NCBI GenBank assembly: GCA_963706785.1
Contig: CAVPNJ010000008.1
Coordinates: forward strand, 124,001-188,000
Direction: 5' to 3'
DNA: 64,000 nucleotides
Source of the DNA: Pollutimonas sp963706785
Lineage (GTDB): Bacteria; Pseudomonadota; Gammaproteobacteria; Burkholderiales; Burkholderiaceae_B
Every line of letters begins with the position of its first letter. The first letter of the stretch is position 1. This document shows positions 27,146 to 36,562 of the stretch, piece after piece. The translations under genes were made by a program, and so were the position numbers. Below the pieces are notes generated by a model that saw only the letters and a list, made by a program, of their open reading frames with translations, was not told the DNA's origin and ran no database searches.

Positions 27146-29071
27146 TCAATGCGAAGAAGCACTAGTTAACAGCGCAATTCGTCGCGTTAATTCGTGATAT
27201 CTCTTTTTTGAGGCGTCGTCTTTCAAACCGGCCCCGACCAATTCCGACTGTTCAGCCTTGATGGCATCAAGCTCTATGCGTCGCATAGCATCGTTCCATT
27301 CGGTTTGCGGATCGGGTAGATCTTCTTGCGCTAATAATTCGGGGCTCACTGAAGCCAATATGCCTTCCAGATCGGAACCCGGCTCAGCAGCCTGTAATAA
27401 CGCACCCGCATGACGCGCACCGCTTGCGTTGGCAAGTGCAATAAGATCTCGGACAAGTGCTAGATGGGGGCCACGTTCAAGTATTTCAAGCTGTTGGTCC
27501 CCTAAACTCGAAACAAGTTCCGGATGAGCCAACAATAATCGCAGTAGCCGTTTTGCCATAGGCGTAACCGTGCGGCCCTTATTACTATGGCCGTGAGCCG
27601 GCTTGTGCCGAACAAACGGCTCGGGCGGCGAATCGTCGGCCTCATATGAACCGAAATCGTCCGGCTCAAACATAGGCGCATCCATGAATCCGGCCGGCTC
27701 TTCATTGGCTGCTGGCTGCTGCGTATCTTTTCGCAGTGCTGCGGCGGCATGCCGAGGAGGCTCGGGGGCCGCAGGCGCCGGCATCTCGTCAAGCATTTGG
27801 CTTAACTCTTCCGGCGTCAACAACACCATCTTGGCGAACTCACGCTCAATTTGGAGCCGCAAGGTACCTTCTGGCAGCGAAGCGAGCAAAGGCTTGGCTT
27901 CGTGTACGCAGGCGGCCCGCCCTTCGGCCTCGTTCATGGCATGATGCGAGGCCAGTTCTTCGAGCATAAAGCGCGACAAGGGCACCGCTTCGGCCGCGGT
28001 GGCCTTAAACGCTTCAGCACCGTACTCCCGAATATATGAATCCGGGTCGTGATCAGAAGGAAGAAACAAGAAGCGCATCGAAACGTCGTCGCGCACCAGG
28101 GGCAAACAGGTGTTCAGCGCGCGCCAAGCGGCCCGCTTGCCCGCCTTGTCCCCATCAAAGCTGAAAACGATCTTATTGCTAGCCCGCAATAACTTTTGTA
28201 TATGCGAAGGCGTTGTTGCGGTTCCCAGGGTAGCGACGGCATTGGTCAGGCCGTGCTGCGCGAGCCCCACGACGTCCATGTAGCCTTCGACCACCAGAAC
28301 GTATCCTTCGCTGCGAATGCCCGCGCGAGCTTCCCACAAACCGTAGAGCTCATGCCCTTTGGAAAACAACGAGGTTTCGGGCGAGTTGAGGTATTTAGGC
28401 TCACCCTTGCCGATGATCCGACCGCCAAACCCGATTAAATTCCCGCGCTGATTGCGAATCGGAAACATGATGCGCTCGCGGAAGCGATCGTAACGACGAC
28501 CATCCTCGGCTTCGATCACGAGGCCCGACTCGACCAGCAATGGATCTTCATATTGGGCAAAGACGGTCGACAAACCACGTCGGTCGGCACCTGCCCATCC
28601 CAATGCAAATCGGGCAGCAGTTTCGCCTGACAAGCCGCGTTGCTTCAAATAGTGCACTGCAGATCGCGAACCTTTGAGCTCGCTTACATAATGGGCCTGC
28701 GCCGTGTCCAGTATTTGCTGTTGCCGCGAGACCTCGTCCTTGCGGACCTTGTCGGCGGCACGTTGGCGCGGACTACGCGACTCTTCGGGCACCGACATAC
28801 CGGCTGTTGCCGCAAGGCTGCGGACGGCCTCGGGAAAGCTCGCCCCAGTATGTTCGATCAGAAAAGTGATGGCGCTACCGTGCGCTCCGCAGCCGAAACA
28901 GTGATAGAACTGCTTGGTGGGACTTACTGTAAAGGAAGGACTTTTTTCGTTATGGAACGGGCATAGGCCAAGTAAATTGGCCCCACCCTTGCGCAGCTGT
29001 ACGTATCGCCCGACGACGTCAACAACATCTGTTCGGGCGAGGAGATCCTGAACAAATGATTCAGGTATCAA
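27146..29071 (-). CDS. dnaG: DNA primase
   Basis: DnaG makes RNA primers at the replication fork. The 641-residue protein starts at a TTG (MIPESFVQDLLARTD). The zinc-binding domain uses Cys37, His40, Cys58 and Cys61. The TOPRIM core follows, with VEGYMDVVGL and FDGDKAGK. The C-terminal part is the DnaB-interaction region. The TTG start directly abuts the rpsU TGA (TGATTG), so translation is coupled. Confidence 0.97.
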   Translation of the reverse strand: MIPESFVQDLLARTDVVDVVGRYVQLRKGGANLLGLCPFHNEKSPSFTVSPTKQFYHCFGCGAHGSAITFLIEHTGASFPEAVRSLAATAGMSVPEESRSPRQRAADKVRKDEVSRQQQILDTAQAHYVSELKGSRSAVHYLKQRGLSGETAARFALGWAGADRRGLSTVFAQYEDPLLVESGLVIEAEDGRRYDRFRERIMFPIRNQRGNLIGFGGRIIGKGEPKYLNSPETSLFSKGHELYGLWEARAGIRSEGYVLVVEGYMDVVGLAQHGLTNAVATLGTATTPSHIQKLLRASNKIVFSFDGDKAGKRAAWRALNTCLPLVRDDVSMRFLFLPSDHDPDSYIREYGAEAFKATAAEAVPLSRFMLEELASHHAMNEAEGRAACVHEAKPLLASLPEGTLRLQIEREFAKMVLLTPEELSQMLDEMPAPAAPEPPRHAAAALRKDTQQPAANEEPAGFMDAPMFEPDDFGSYEADDSPPEPFVRHKPAHGHSNKGRTVTPMAKRLLRLLLAHPELVSSLGDQQLEILERGPHLALVRDLIALANASGARHAGALLQAAEPGSDLEGILASVSPELLAQEDLPDPQTEWNDAMRRIELDAIKAEQSELVGAGLKDDASKKRYHELTRRIALLTSASSH

Positions 29072-29284
29072 TCAATACAGACGCGGAGGCAGTTGTTGGC
29101 TGCGGATGCGTTTGTAGTGGCGCTTGACCGCGGCAGCATGCTTGCGTTTACGTTCAGCAGTTGGCTTTTCGTAAAATTCGCGCGCGCGCAATTCAGTCAA
29201 AAGACCAATTTTTTCGATGGTGCGCTTAAAGCGGCGCAATGCGGCTTCAAACGGCTCGTTTTCTTTCAGACGAACGATAGGCAT
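29072..29284 (-). CDS. rpsU: 30S ribosomal protein S21
   Basis: This 70-residue, strongly basic protein starts MPIVRLKENEPFEAALRRFKR and carries the S21 pattern ERKRKHAAAVKRHYKR. It sits on the 30S platform near the mRNA start site. It is the first gene of the macromolecular synthesis operon with dnaG and rpoD. The 133-nt spacer before it should contain the operon promoter. Confidence 0.97.
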   Translation of the reverse strand: MPIVRLKENEPFEAALRRFKRTIEKIGLLTELRAREFYEKPTAERKRKHAAAVKRHYKRIRSQQLPPRLY

Positions 29285-29417
29285 GTAATCTTAAGCCTTG
29301 CAGGTTATGAATTAGTGGATATTACGACAACCTAAGAGTTTAACATGAAAACAATGCTCATGGACCTATAGACTGCCAACTAGTTACTGCCCGCGCATAT
29401 TTAGCGCTTGGTACTGC

Positions 29418-29957
29418 CTAACTACGCACGCCCTTCCGCACCCATGCCTCAAGCTGATGAGGACGAATACTGTCGTAGTCCTCGAACGGCTGGTGAATCC
29501 ATGGATTGGTAGGCAATTTTTCTACAAAATAATCCGGAATTGCTTGCGAATGCCCTTTCCACCACAATACCGCCGTTTTAAGTTCGCTGACGGCCGGAAA
29601 CTGCGAAAGCAAATGGTCACGAACGCGGCCGAAAGTCATGCCGGTGTCCACCATGTCATCTACCAGCAATACGCGGCCGTCGAGGGTGCCGCGTGTGATG
29701 GTGATGAACTGCGCAATATCAAGCTGCCCTTGCTCGGTTCCCGCTGCTTCGCGATAACTGCTGGTGGCCAAAATACCGAGAGGCACGTCAAATATACGGG
29801 ACAACACATCGCCAACACGAACACCACCGCGGGCGAGGCATACGATTTTATCGAAATGCCAGTTTGATTCATGTACAGTCAGGGCAAGACGCTCGATAAG
29901 AGCGTGGTACTGATCCCAGCTGACCCAGTGGTCGCGGTCAGTGCTTGGATTATTCAT
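29418..29957 (-). CDS. Phosphoribosyltransferase (purine salvage type)
   Basis: This protein of about 179 residues has the type I PRTase fold. The PRPP-binding motif is VLLVDDMVDTGMTF and the pyrophosphate loop lies near CLARGGVRVGDVLS. The end (TNPWIHQPFEDYD) is common in the hypoxanthine or xanthine salvage group of betaproteobacteria. I start at ATG 29957 (MNNPSTDRDHWVSWDQYH); a frame open to 30059 adds residues unlike the family. It lies downstream of purA but behind a terminator, so it probably has its own promoter. The exact base cannot be read. Confidence 0.88.
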   Translation of the reverse strand: MNNPSTDRDHWVSWDQYHALIERLALTVHESNWHFDKIVCLARGGVRVGDVLSRIFDVPLGILATSSYREAAGTEQGQLDIAQFITITRGTLDGRVLLVDDMVDTGMTFGRVRDHLLSQFPAVSELKTAVLWWKGHSQAIPDYFVEKLPTNPWIHQPFEDYDSIRPHQLEAWVRKGVRS

Positions 29958-30040
29958 AAGCTGGCGTATCCGGTGAACTATATTTCTTGAAAGCCCATAA
30001 TCATAAACCGGACAGCAGTCAGCGAGAAGGCAGAAATCAA

Positions 30041-30076
30041 AAAACCCCTCATTCCGCAAGGAATTCGGGGTTTTCT
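30041..30076 (-). terminator. Terminator after purA
   Basis: AAAACCCC...GGAATTC-GGGGTTTT forms a 13 of 15-bp stem with a GCAA loop. On the minus strand it ends in TTTTTTG. It separates the hisZ-purA unit from the phosphoribosyltransferase gene. Confidence 0.8.
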
Positions 30077-30146
30077 GTTGCTAGTTAAACGCAAAATCGC
30101 CTTAAAGACCGTCTAAGCGACGTAACGCTGTTGCGGTATTTGGCAG

Positions 30147-31442
30147 TTAGCCTTTAAAAGGATGGCGCAACACGATAGTTTCAAGACGGTCAGGACCGGT
30201 AGAAACCATATCGATTGCCACATCGCAGACTTCAGAAATGCGTTCCAGATAGCGGCGAGCATTAACAGGCAGCTTATCGTATTCGGTGATACCTACGGTG
30301 GATTCCGTCCAGCCTGCCATTTCCTCGAGGACCGGCTCGGCTTCGGCCGCGGCATGCGCACCATAAGGCAGCACATCGACGAACTCGCCCTTATAGCGAT
30401 AACCGACGCCTATCTTGATTTGCTCGACACCATCAAGCACATCGAGCTTGGTAACGCACAGGCCCGATATGCCGTTGATCATGACCGAACGCTTCATCGC
30501 AGCACCATCGAACCAACCACAACGACGAGGCCGACCTGTAACCGAGCCAAATTCCTTGCCGACGGTGGCAAGGCGGGCGCCGGTATCGTCCAAGAGCTCG
30601 GTCGGGAAAGGACCCGAGCCGACGCGAGTCGTGTAGGCCTTTGCGATACCGAGAACATAGTCGAGCGACTGGGGACCAACCCCGGCGCCGGCAGAGGCAG
30701 CACCCGCCACGCAATTGCTGCTGGTGACGAAGGGATAGGTCCCGTGGTCGATATCCAGCAATGCGCCCTGGGCGCCCTCAAACAGAAGCTTACTTCCGGC
30801 CTTTTGGGCAATGTAGAGATTATGCGATACATCGGCCACCATCGGTTTGAGAACCGGAGCCAATTCCATTGCCTGATCGCGAACTTCGTCGGCTGACACT
30901 GCTTTTCCGCCCAGATACTGCGTTAGAACGAAGTTGTGGAAATCGAGGACTTCGGCGAGTTTTTCATCGAAGATTGCAGGATCGTAGAGATCTTGGACGC
31001 GCAGCGCCCGCCGGCCCACCTTGTCTTCGTAGGCGGGACCGATGCCGCGTCCTGTTGTACCGATTTTGCCCTCACCCTTGCGCGCTTCACGTGCTTGGTC
31101 AAGTGCAATATGGTAGGGAAGAATCAAAGGGCAAGCTGGCGAAATTTGCAAACGCGACCGCACGTCCAGTCCAATTGCTTCGAGCTCGGCAATTTCCTTA
31201 AGCAGCGCTTCGGGAGACAGCACGACACCATTGCCAATATAGCAAGTGACATGGGGGTGCATAATGCCAGACGGGATAAGGCGCAGAATTGTTTTCTTGC
31301 CGTTAATCCAAAGCGTATGCCCCGCATTGTGACCACCCTGGAAGCGGACCACGCCCTGTGCCGATTCAGCCAGCCAGTCTACGATCTTTCCTTTTCCTTC
31401 GTCACCCCACTGAGTGCCGATCACCACAATATTCTTGCTCAT
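30147..31442 (-). CDS. purA: Adenylosuccinate synthetase
   Basis: PurA joins IMP and aspartate with GTP to make adenylosuccinate, the first step from IMP to AMP. The 431-residue protein starts MSKNIVVIGTQWGDEGKGK, which contains the catalytic Asp and the GTP loop. GGHNAGHTL, TTGRGIGPAYEDK and the C-terminal TGPDRLETIVL also match. I chose ATG 31442, removing 12 upstream residues. It follows hisZ by 86 nt, the usual Burkholderiales order. Confidence 0.97.
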   Translation of the reverse strand: MSKNIVVIGTQWGDEGKGKIVDWLAESAQGVVRFQGGHNAGHTLWINGKKTILRLIPSGIMHPHVTCYIGNGVVLSPEALLKEIAELEAIGLDVRSRLQISPACPLILPYHIALDQAREARKGEGKIGTTGRGIGPAYEDKVGRRALRVQDLYDPAIFDEKLAEVLDFHNFVLTQYLGGKAVSADEVRDQAMELAPVLKPMVADVSHNLYIAQKAGSKLLFEGAQGALLDIDHGTYPFVTSSNCVAGAASAGAGVGPQSLDYVLGIAKAYTTRVGSGPFPTELLDDTGARLATVGKEFGSVTGRPRRCGWFDGAAMKRSVMINGISGLCVTKLDVLDGVEQIKIGVGYRYKGEFVDVLPYGAHAAAEAEPVLEEMAGWTESTVGITEYDKLPVNARRYLERISEVCDVAIDMVSTGPDRLETIVLRHPFKG

Positions 31443-31528
31443 CTTACATATCAAAAAAAGTTTCGGCCCGACATGCACAAGGCCAAAGTAGGTTTAAACC
31501 ATCCGATAAAGCAACCCAGCGTTACGGA

Positions 31529-32695
31529 TTACTGAATCGCCCTTACCTTCCATGCCCCGTTATCCAGAACCAATTCTCGATTAACGGTAAATTCATCGAG
31601 GCGGTGCGTTTGCCCGGGAAGCACCTGCACCACGATCTCGCCAGAGTCGCGCAAGGCGCGCAGAGCACTGACCAAAGCCGCGTCAGTGCCCCAGGGCGCC
31701 CGAATCGCCATGGCTACTGGTGCTGGCGGCAAGCCTGAAGAAAGCTTGCGCAGATCCAGACTGAACCCTGTAGCCGGACGCGAACGACCGAAAGCCTTTC
31801 CTACCCCATCGTAACGGCCGCCCTTAACGAGCGCGTCGTGCCAGCCCTCGGCGTAGATTGAAAAAACCACCCCAGAATGGTAACCATAGCCACTACCCAT
31901 ATCGGCTAAATCGATGCTGAATTCGTGCGAGGGAAGCGCACCTATCAGAGCTTCGAGATCGTCCAGGGCACGCAGCAACGTTGGCAATGCGGGTAGCGTT
32001 TCACGAGCCTTGGCTATAACTTCAGTGCCGCCGTACAACGAAGCCAGCGAAAGCAGCGCCTGCACGGTAACGGGCTTGACGTCGGGCAGACGCACTGCCA
32101 GCGAACCCAGCGCGGGCACATCTTTCGTGCTCAGCAAATCGGAAATCTCGTCGACCGAATCAGCAAGTGCCGGGTCGGCATCGATAATTGCCTTAAGCAC
32201 GCCCGGATGGTTCAAATCGAGGCGAGCACTACGTACGCCAGCTCGCTTGACGCTTTCCAGTGCCAGTTCCAGAATTTCGATATCGGCTTCGACACCGGCA
32301 TGCCCAAAGATTTCCGCCCCGATCTGAAGCAGTTCGCGATCAGAAAGTAAACCGGCCGGACGAGCATGCAGTACCGAACCACAATAACATAAACGCGTGA
32401 CCCCTTCGCGATTCAACAAATGGGCATCGATGCGCGAAACCTGAGGCGTCATATCGGCGCGCACGCCCAAGGTGCGGCCCGAAAGCTGATCGATCAGCTT
32501 GCAAGTACGCAAATTAAGGGCGCCACCGGTACCGGAAAGCAGCGAATCGATATATTCGACCAAAGGTGGAGCAACCAGTTCAAAACCGTATGTGCGATAC
32601 AAGTCGAGCAAATTACGACGCAGTTCTTCGATACGGCGAGCCTCGGCGGGCAGAATATCGGCCAGACTTTCTGGCAACAACCAATTGGACATCAT
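31529..32695 (-). CDS. hisZ: ATP phosphoribosyltransferase regulatory subunit
   Basis: HisZ is a catalytically dead class II aminoacyl-tRNA-synthetase-like subunit. It forms an octamer with short HisG and gives it histidine feedback and activity. The protein has about 388 residues: the start MSNWLLPESLADILP, then the motif-2-like LRTCKLIDQ...RADMTPQVSRIDAH, and GGRYDGVGKAFG of motif-3 type. The synthetase histidine-specific catalytic Arg context is not kept. hisG is not in the window. The start is one of two adjacent ATGs at 32695 and 32692. Confidence 0.93.
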   Translation of the reverse strand: MMSNWLLPESLADILPAEARRIEELRRNLLDLYRTYGFELVAPPLVEYIDSLLSGTGGALNLRTCKLIDQLSGRTLGVRADMTPQVSRIDAHLLNREGVTRLCYCGSVLHARPAGLLSDRELLQIGAEIFGHAGVEADIEILELALESVKRAGVRSARLDLNHPGVLKAIIDADPALADSVDEISDLLSTKDVPALGSLAVRLPDVKPVTVQALLSLASLYGGTEVIAKARETLPALPTLLRALDDLEALIGALPSHEFSIDLADMGSGYGYHSGVVFSIYAEGWHDALVKGGRYDGVGKAFGRSRPATGFSLDLRKLSSGLPPAPVAMAIRAPWGTDAALVSALRALRDSGEIVVQVLPGQTHRLDEFTVNRELVLDNGAWKVRAIQ

Positions 32696-32735
32696 GCAGT
32701 CCCGAAAAAGCATTACAAAATAACAGCCAAACAAA

Positions 32736-32769
32736 AAGCGACTTGGGGCGTAAGCCCGCCAAGTCGCTT
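32736..32769 (-). terminator. Terminator of the hfq-hflX-hflK-hflC group
   Basis: AAGCGACTTGG and CCAAGTCGCTT form a perfect 11-bp stem with an inner GGCG/CGCC pairing, followed on the minus strand by TTTTTGTTTGG. It lies 84 nt after the hflC stop. Confidence 0.88.
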
Positions 32770-32852
32770 GCGGTAAAAAGATTAACAAAACTTACGCGAT
32801 AGTATAGACGATAGATTCGAATAAAGAAACTGCCGAACTATCGTCTAACTGC

Positions 32853-33743
32853 CTACGGCGTCGCGGGTTTTATACCTTCAGAAGAGCCCCAGAACTTGAA
32901 GAAGTCGGATTTCGGACTGAGAACCAAGGTGTCATTAGGACCCGAGAAAGCGGCACGGTAGCCTTCCAGACTCTTGTAGAAGCCGAAGAATTCTGGATTT
33001 TTCCCGTAAGCACCAGAGTAAATGGCAGCTGCCTTGGCATCGCCCTCGCCCTTGATGCCTTGCGATTGTGCATAGGCTTTGGCCAGGAGCTCTTGACGCT
33101 GACGATCGGCCTGTGCCCGAATACGTTCGCTGTCAGCAGCACCAGTGGCACGCAGCCGATTCGCTTCCTGTTTACGTTCGGCTTCCATACGTCGATAAAC
33201 CGATTCGGAAATTTCCGGAGCGAAGTCGATGCGACGCAGGCGCACATCGATTACTTGGACGCCCAAGGGCTTGGCACGTGCTTCGACTGTGGTCAGGACT
33301 TCTTTCATGATGGTGTCGCGTTCGGTAGATACGACCTCCTTCACCGTGCGAACGTTGACCGACGCGTTCAGAGCATCGCGAATCTGGGCTTGCAGGCGCT
33401 CGACGGCAGCACGATCGTTGGCGCCAAAAGTTACGTAAAACAAGCGCGGGTCAGCAATTCGCCACTTCACGAAAGAATCGATAAGCAGGTTCTTCTTTTC
33501 GGCCGTTTGGATACGTTCCGGATCGTTGGTTTCGATGGTCTGCAGACGCTTGTCAAGGCGGACTACGTTCTCGAAAGGCGGCGGAAACTTGAAGTACAGG
33601 CCAGGTTTGGTGATGGTATCGCGCACCTCACCCAAGGCGAATACCAGCGCAGCGTCTCGCTCACGGACAACGAATACGCAGGAAGAAAGGATTGCCAGGA
33701 AAATGACCAGGCCGACTAAAGCGGGGAAAAAACGTTGCATCAT
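32853..33743 (-). CDS. hflC: Protease modulator HflC
   Basis: HflC forms the HflK-HflC cage around FtsH in the inner membrane and limits its access to substrates. The 296-residue protein has one N-terminal membrane helix (FFPALVGLVIFLAILSSCVFVV) and a periplasmic SPFH/band-7 domain, with VRERDAALVFALGEV and VIDVRLRRIDFAPEISESVY. AGGAGG lies directly before its ATG. It follows hflK with a 6-nt gap. Confidence 0.95.
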   Translation of the reverse strand: MMQRFFPALVGLVIFLAILSSCVFVVRERDAALVFALGEVRDTITKPGLYFKFPPPFENVVRLDKRLQTIETNDPERIQTAEKKNLLIDSFVKWRIADPRLFYVTFGANDRAAVERLQAQIRDALNASVNVRTVKEVVSTERDTIMKEVLTTVEARAKPLGVQVIDVRLRRIDFAPEISESVYRRMEAERKQEANRLRATGAADSERIRAQADRQRQELLAKAYAQSQGIKGEGDAKAAAIYSGAYGKNPEFFGFYKSLEGYRAAFSGPNDTLVLSPKSDFFKFWGSSEGIKPATP

Positions 33744-33749
33744 GGCCTC

Positions 33750-35063
33750 CTAGCGTGAATACGGACTCGTTAACAGCGAGCTCTTTGCGGGCGCGCTGGT
33801 ATCGGGAGCACGGGTTTTAGCAGGAGTATTTGCGGTCTTGGCCGGCTGAGCTGCAGCCGCTGCGGCCGCAGTAGAGCTTTCCACGCTGGCGCCTGAAGCG
33901 TTACGGGAACCGGCAGCCTGACGCATGATTTTATCCAAAGGCAAATACAGCATATTGTTGCTTGCCTGCGAATCGATCATTATCTTGCTGGAATTCTCAA
34001 GGATTTCTTGCATCGTCGACAGATACATACGCTCGCGAGTCACATCCGGAGCTTTGGCAAACTCTGTCTCGACGCTGGTAAACCGTGATGTATCACCTTC
34101 GGCATCGCCAATTACGGTGGCGCGATAACCCTCGGCTTCTTCAATCATTCGGGCGACCTGACCCTGCGCTTCGGGCAGTACCTTATTGGAATAGGCATTA
34201 CCTTCGTTAATCTGCCGTTCACGATCTTGACCGGCTTTCACTGCGTCGTCGAAGGCTGCCTGAACTTGCTCAGGCGGCTGAACGTTCTGAATAGCCACAG
34301 TGCTGATTTGAATACCGGTCTGGTAACGATCGAGTATGTTTTGAGCAAGCTTCTGCACTTCGTTGGCCACTTCAGTCCGGCCGGAATACAACACAAAATC
34401 CATAGGCTTTTTACCGACGATTTCGCGCATGGCGGTTTCGGCCGCTTGACGCACCGATTCGTCGGGTTGGCTGGTCTTGAACAAGTAATCAGGCGCGCCC
34501 GTGGACATCAGCCGATATTGCACAACGAATTGCAAATCAACGATGTTTTCGTCGGTCGTGAGCATCAGCGACTCAGGCAGCACCTTGTTGCGAGCCGTTC
34601 CACGGTAACCGACTTCGAATGTCCGCAGCTGCGAAATATTAACCATCTGGTGGCTCTCAATGGGGTACGGAAGACGCCACTGCAAACCCGGAGGCAAAGT
34701 CTTGGTGTACTTGCCGAACTTGGTAACCACCGCTACCTGACCTTCCTGGACGATAAGAAAGCCACTGGCAAGCCATAGACCGACAATGATGACGGCGACG
34801 ACGCCCACCAGCTTTGGGGACCCTTTTGGAAGCTGCGGAATTCCACCGCCTGATCCGTTATTGTCGCCACCGCCAAATCGGTTGCCGCCACGCTTGGACT
34901 TTCGTCCAAATAATGATCCCAGGCGATTATTAAAATCACGCCAGACCTCATCGAGGTCTGGTGGACCGTCGCCTTTAGGACGGCGAGGCGGTTCTGAACC
35001 GTTATTGTTACCCCGACCCCAGCCCGGATCGTTCAGATTAAATATTTTCGATATTTGTCGCAT
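33750..35063 (-). CDS. hflK: FtsH protease activity modulator HflK
   Basis: The protein has about 437 residues. The cytoplasmic N-terminus is Gly/Arg/Asn-rich (FNLNDPGWGRGNNNGSEPPRRPKGDGPPDLDEVWRDF, residues about 5-42). One membrane helix (VGVVAVIIVGLWLASGFLIV) precedes the SPFH domain, and the C-terminus is Ala/Ser-rich. I start at ATG 35063 with GGGAAATA upstream. The start lies inside the end of hflX (26-nt overlap), so the two are translationally coupled. It pairs with HflC around FtsH. Confidence 0.95.
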   Translation of the reverse strand: MRQISKIFNLNDPGWGRGNNNGSEPPRRPKGDGPPDLDEVWRDFNNRLGSLFGRKSKRGGNRFGGGDNNGSGGGIPQLPKGSPKLVGVVAVIIVGLWLASGFLIVQEGQVAVVTKFGKYTKTLPPGLQWRLPYPIESHQMVNISQLRTFEVGYRGTARNKVLPESLMLTTDENIVDLQFVVQYRLMSTGAPDYLFKTSQPDESVRQAAETAMREIVGKKPMDFVLYSGRTEVANEVQKLAQNILDRYQTGIQISTVAIQNVQPPEQVQAAFDDAVKAGQDRERQINEGNAYSNKVLPEAQGQVARMIEEAEGYRATVIGDAEGDTSRFTSVETEFAKAPDVTRERMYLSTMQEILENSSKIMIDSQASNNMLYLPLDKIMRQAAGSRNASGASVESSTAAAAAAAQPAKTANTPAKTRAPDTSAPAKSSLLTSPYSR

Positions 35064-36135
35064 TATTTCCCGCGATTTGACCTGATTCGACAATTGCCCC
35101 ACGCAAACCATCTAAACCGGCGCGCTTCAGAGCGCTTACAAAAACTCTTGCAATCGTACCATGTTCGTTACGTTCGACCCGAGGCTCATACCCTGCTTCA
35201 TCTATTTTGTTATATACAAGGATTTGCGGAATTTCGTCAGCGCCGATCTCACGCAATACCTTGTGTACTTCCGCGATTTGTTCATCCCGTTGCGGACTAG
35301 ACGCATCGACTACATGCAACAACAAATCGGCCTGGACAGTCTCTTCAAGCGTGGCGCGAAATGCGGCAATCAATGTAGGCGGCAAATCCCGTATGAAGCC
35401 CACCGTGTCGGATATAACGACCTGACCGGTGCCTTCGATCCATATGCGCCGCGTGGTCGTGTCTAACGTTGCGAACAACTGGTCAGCGGCATAGGCCCCC
35501 GCACGGGTCAACGAGTTGAACAAGGTCGATTTGCCGGCGTTGGTGTAACCCACTAGCGATACCGACATGATGCTGCCCCGCGACCGAGACCTTCGCTGGG
35601 TGGTGCGCTGCCGCTGAACTCTTTCCAATCGCTCTTTCAACAATCGAACCTTGTCGCCGATAATCCGGCGGTCCATTTCGAGCTGGGCCTCGCCAGGTCC
35701 GCGCATACCGATCCCGCCCCGCTGACGCTCCAGGTGAGACCACATCCGGGTCAAGCGGGTCGACAAATGCTGCAACTGCGCGAGCTCGACCTGCAGCTTG
35801 CCTTCATGACTTTTCGCCCGTAGAGCAAAAATATCAAGAATTAGGGCTACCCGGTCGACCACCCGGCGATTGAAACCATTTTCGAGGTTCCGTTGTTGAC
35901 CGGGCGTAAGTGGCTGATCGAAAAGAATGATCTCCGCCTGGGTCTCGTCAGCGATCAACTTGGCCTCATCAAGCTTGCCGCTTCCGATGAATAAGGCCGC
36001 ATCGGGCCGGGAACGCCGAGCCACCACCGTAGCCACGATTTCGGCCCCTGCGCCTTTGGCGAGCATAAGGAATTCGTCAGCGTGCGCCTGATAGTCAGGC
36101 TTGCCGAGATCCACGTGAATGATAAGGGCCTTCAT
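35038..36135 (-). CDS. hflX: Ribosome-associated GTPase HflX
   Basis: HflX splits stalled or heat-shocked 70S ribosomes. The 365-residue protein has the HflX N-terminal domain (DLGKPDYQAHADEFLMLAKGAG) and the conserved GPGEAQLEMDRR linker. A GTPase domain follows, with G1 GYTNAGKST, G3 DTVGFIRDLP and G4 NKID. I start at ATG 36135, the usual position; a frame open to 36174 adds 13 residues. It lies between hfq and hflK. Confidence 0.95.
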   Translation of the reverse strand: MKALIIHVDLGKPDYQAHADEFLMLAKGAGAEIVATVVARRSRPDAALFIGSGKLDEAKLIADETQAEIILFDQPLTPGQQRNLENGFNRRVVDRVALILDIFALRAKSHEGKLQVELAQLQHLSTRLTRMWSHLERQRGGIGMRGPGEAQLEMDRRIIGDKVRLLKERLERVQRQRTTQRRSRSRGSIMSVSLVGYTNAGKSTLFNSLTRAGAYAADQLFATLDTTTRRIWIEGTGQVVISDTVGFIRDLPPTLIAAFRATLEETVQADLLLHVVDASSPQRDEQIAEVHKVLREIGADEIPQILVYNKIDEAGYEPRVERNEHGTIARVFVSALKRAGLDGLRGAIVESGQIAGNNATNIENI

Positions 36136-36210
36136 CGCCGCGGCCCAAACGAAATACCCGCCGGCACGAGGCACACGGCGGGTGTTTCGCGAATATCTTG
36201 AAGCGGAGGA

Positions 36211-36447
36211 TTACTCAGAAGGCTCATCCACTTGAAAGACTACCGGACGCGCAGGCACCACGGTGGAAATTGCGTGTTTGTATACCATTTGGGTGACGGT
36301 ATTACGTAACAGAACGACATATTGATCAAAGGACTCAACCTGACCTTGCAGTTTGATTCCGTTAACCAGGTAAATCGATACGGGCACGTGATCCTTGCGT
36401 AAAGCATTTAAAAATGGATCTTGTAGTGTTTGCCCTTTATTGCTCAT
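36211..36447 (-). CDS. hfq: RNA chaperone Hfq
   Basis: This 78-residue Sm-like protein starts MSNKGQTLQDPFLNALRK. Both Sm motifs are present: VSIYLVNGIKLQGQVESFDQYVVLL and MVYKHAISTVVP. The short acidic C-terminal tail is typical of betaproteobacteria. It forms a hexamer that pairs small RNAs with mRNAs. GGAG lies before the ATG, and hflX begins 76 nt after the stop. Confidence 0.98.
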   Translation of the reverse strand: MSNKGQTLQDPFLNALRKDHVPVSIYLVNGIKLQGQVESFDQYVVLLRNTVTQMVYKHAISTVVPARPVVFQVDEPSE

Positions 36448-36562
36448 CGGCTAGGCTCCAATTGTGTTGTTATAAAGTGATTTGGTGAAAGGATCTACTG
36501 TACAGGGTTTTCCCTAATCGTGCTGGGATGGGCCCCGTCAGAACACCACTATGAGCATAATT

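Noticed and set aside
36211..36447. CRISPR, tRNA or rRNA genes in the housekeeping block
   Set aside because: Spacers here are short and I found no cloverleaf, repeat-spacer or rRNA pattern in this block or elsewhere in the window.
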